A stretch of DNA of 64,000 nucleotides from Sycobia sp. Sy_11 (taxonomy: Eukaryota; Arthropoda; Insecta; Hymenoptera; Epichrysomallidae). The position numbers and the translations under genes were made by a program. The stretch lies in assembly GCA_018907035.1 (NCBI GenBank), contig JACCIC010000015.1, forward strand, positions 4,318,501-4,382,500. The letters are read 5' to 3'. Position 1 is the first letter of the stretch, and each line of letters begins with the position of its first letter. The notes beneath the pieces were generated by a model, which searched no databases, was not told the DNA's origin, and saw only the letters and a program-made list of their open reading frames with translations. Shown one piece after another: positions 63,801-64,000 of this stretch.

Positions 63801-64000
63801 ACCGATTATCAGAATTGTAATTCAATAGCCAGTTTTTTTTATTTTTTTTCACTTTAATATTATTATAATTATCATAATATTACGCATATAATGAAGAGAT
63901 CCAATTTACCAATTATTTCACGATACCGATTGTTCCGTCATACAGTACTAACAAAGGGACTCTACAGTGACTGGAAAACTAAATATCCGCTAAGACTAAT

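Larger units (their letters stand above)
44297..64000. other. Region upstream of the known GTPase exons: gene-poor, CpG islands and microsatellites
   Basis: No exon with a P-loop (GxxxxGK) or DxxG motif was recognised on the minus strand, and no plus-strand gene has identifiable homology. CpG-rich islands occur around 46180-46420, 46900-47220, 48780-49150, 49960-50075, 52030-52900, 54400-55260, 57080-57460, 58400-58760, 59580-60080, 61180-61800 and 63600-63800. They are separated by AT-rich DNA and (AT)n or (CT)n arrays. Part of this is likely a further large intron or upstream regulatory DNA of the GTPase gene. Confidence 0.5.

Overview
The window looks like nuclear DNA of an insect, most likely a hymenopteran. 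The background is strongly AT-rich but broken by short CpG-rich islands with no CpG depletion. Dinucleotide microsatellites are very dense, GT-AG introns interrupt the coding pieces, and the recognisable products are an insect-type chymotrypsin-like protein, a Ras-like GTPase of the RERG/RASL group and an R1-type LINE. There are no operons, CRISPR arrays, rRNA genes or tRNA genes that I can support. Coding density is very low, and most long open frames are artefacts of microsatellites (Ile-Tyr, Ser-Leu, Arg-Glu, Cys-Val repeats).

Layout. 1-3,170 (minus strand): the 5' part of a secreted chymotrypsin-like gene, with a TATA-like box, a signal-peptide exon (3025-3088), a 1.7-kb intron and an exon (1002-1330) carrying a degenerate, probably inactive protease domain. 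The rest of the gene is off the window edge or lost. 3,170-7,650: AT-rich intergenic DNA with a diverged copy of part of the protease intron. 7,655-8,890 (plus strand): a broken, 5'-truncated R1-clade LINE, followed by a perfect hairpin. 9,050-21,340: gene-poor DNA with CpG-rich patches, a four-copy 99-bp tandem repeat and many (AT)n arrays. 21,687-44,296 (minus strand): the last two coding exons of a Ras-like GTPase separated by an intron of about 22 kb. The penultimate exon holds the NKxD motif, and the last exon holds the SA motif, a long polyasparagine insertion and a basic tail without a CAAX box. 44,297-64,000: upstream of that gene's known exons, with no P-loop exon recognised; it holds CpG-rich islands, two palindromic or MITE-like elements and a palindromic pair of TAGteam-like heptamers.

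The two genes have no evident functional link. The main themes are the large, regulatory-looking landscape around a small-GTPase gene, the Asn-repeat expansion in its tail, a protease homologue that has lost its catalytic histidine, and several short inverted-repeat elements that can be tested as uncatalogued MITEs. I did not find a convincing multi-gene novel system.
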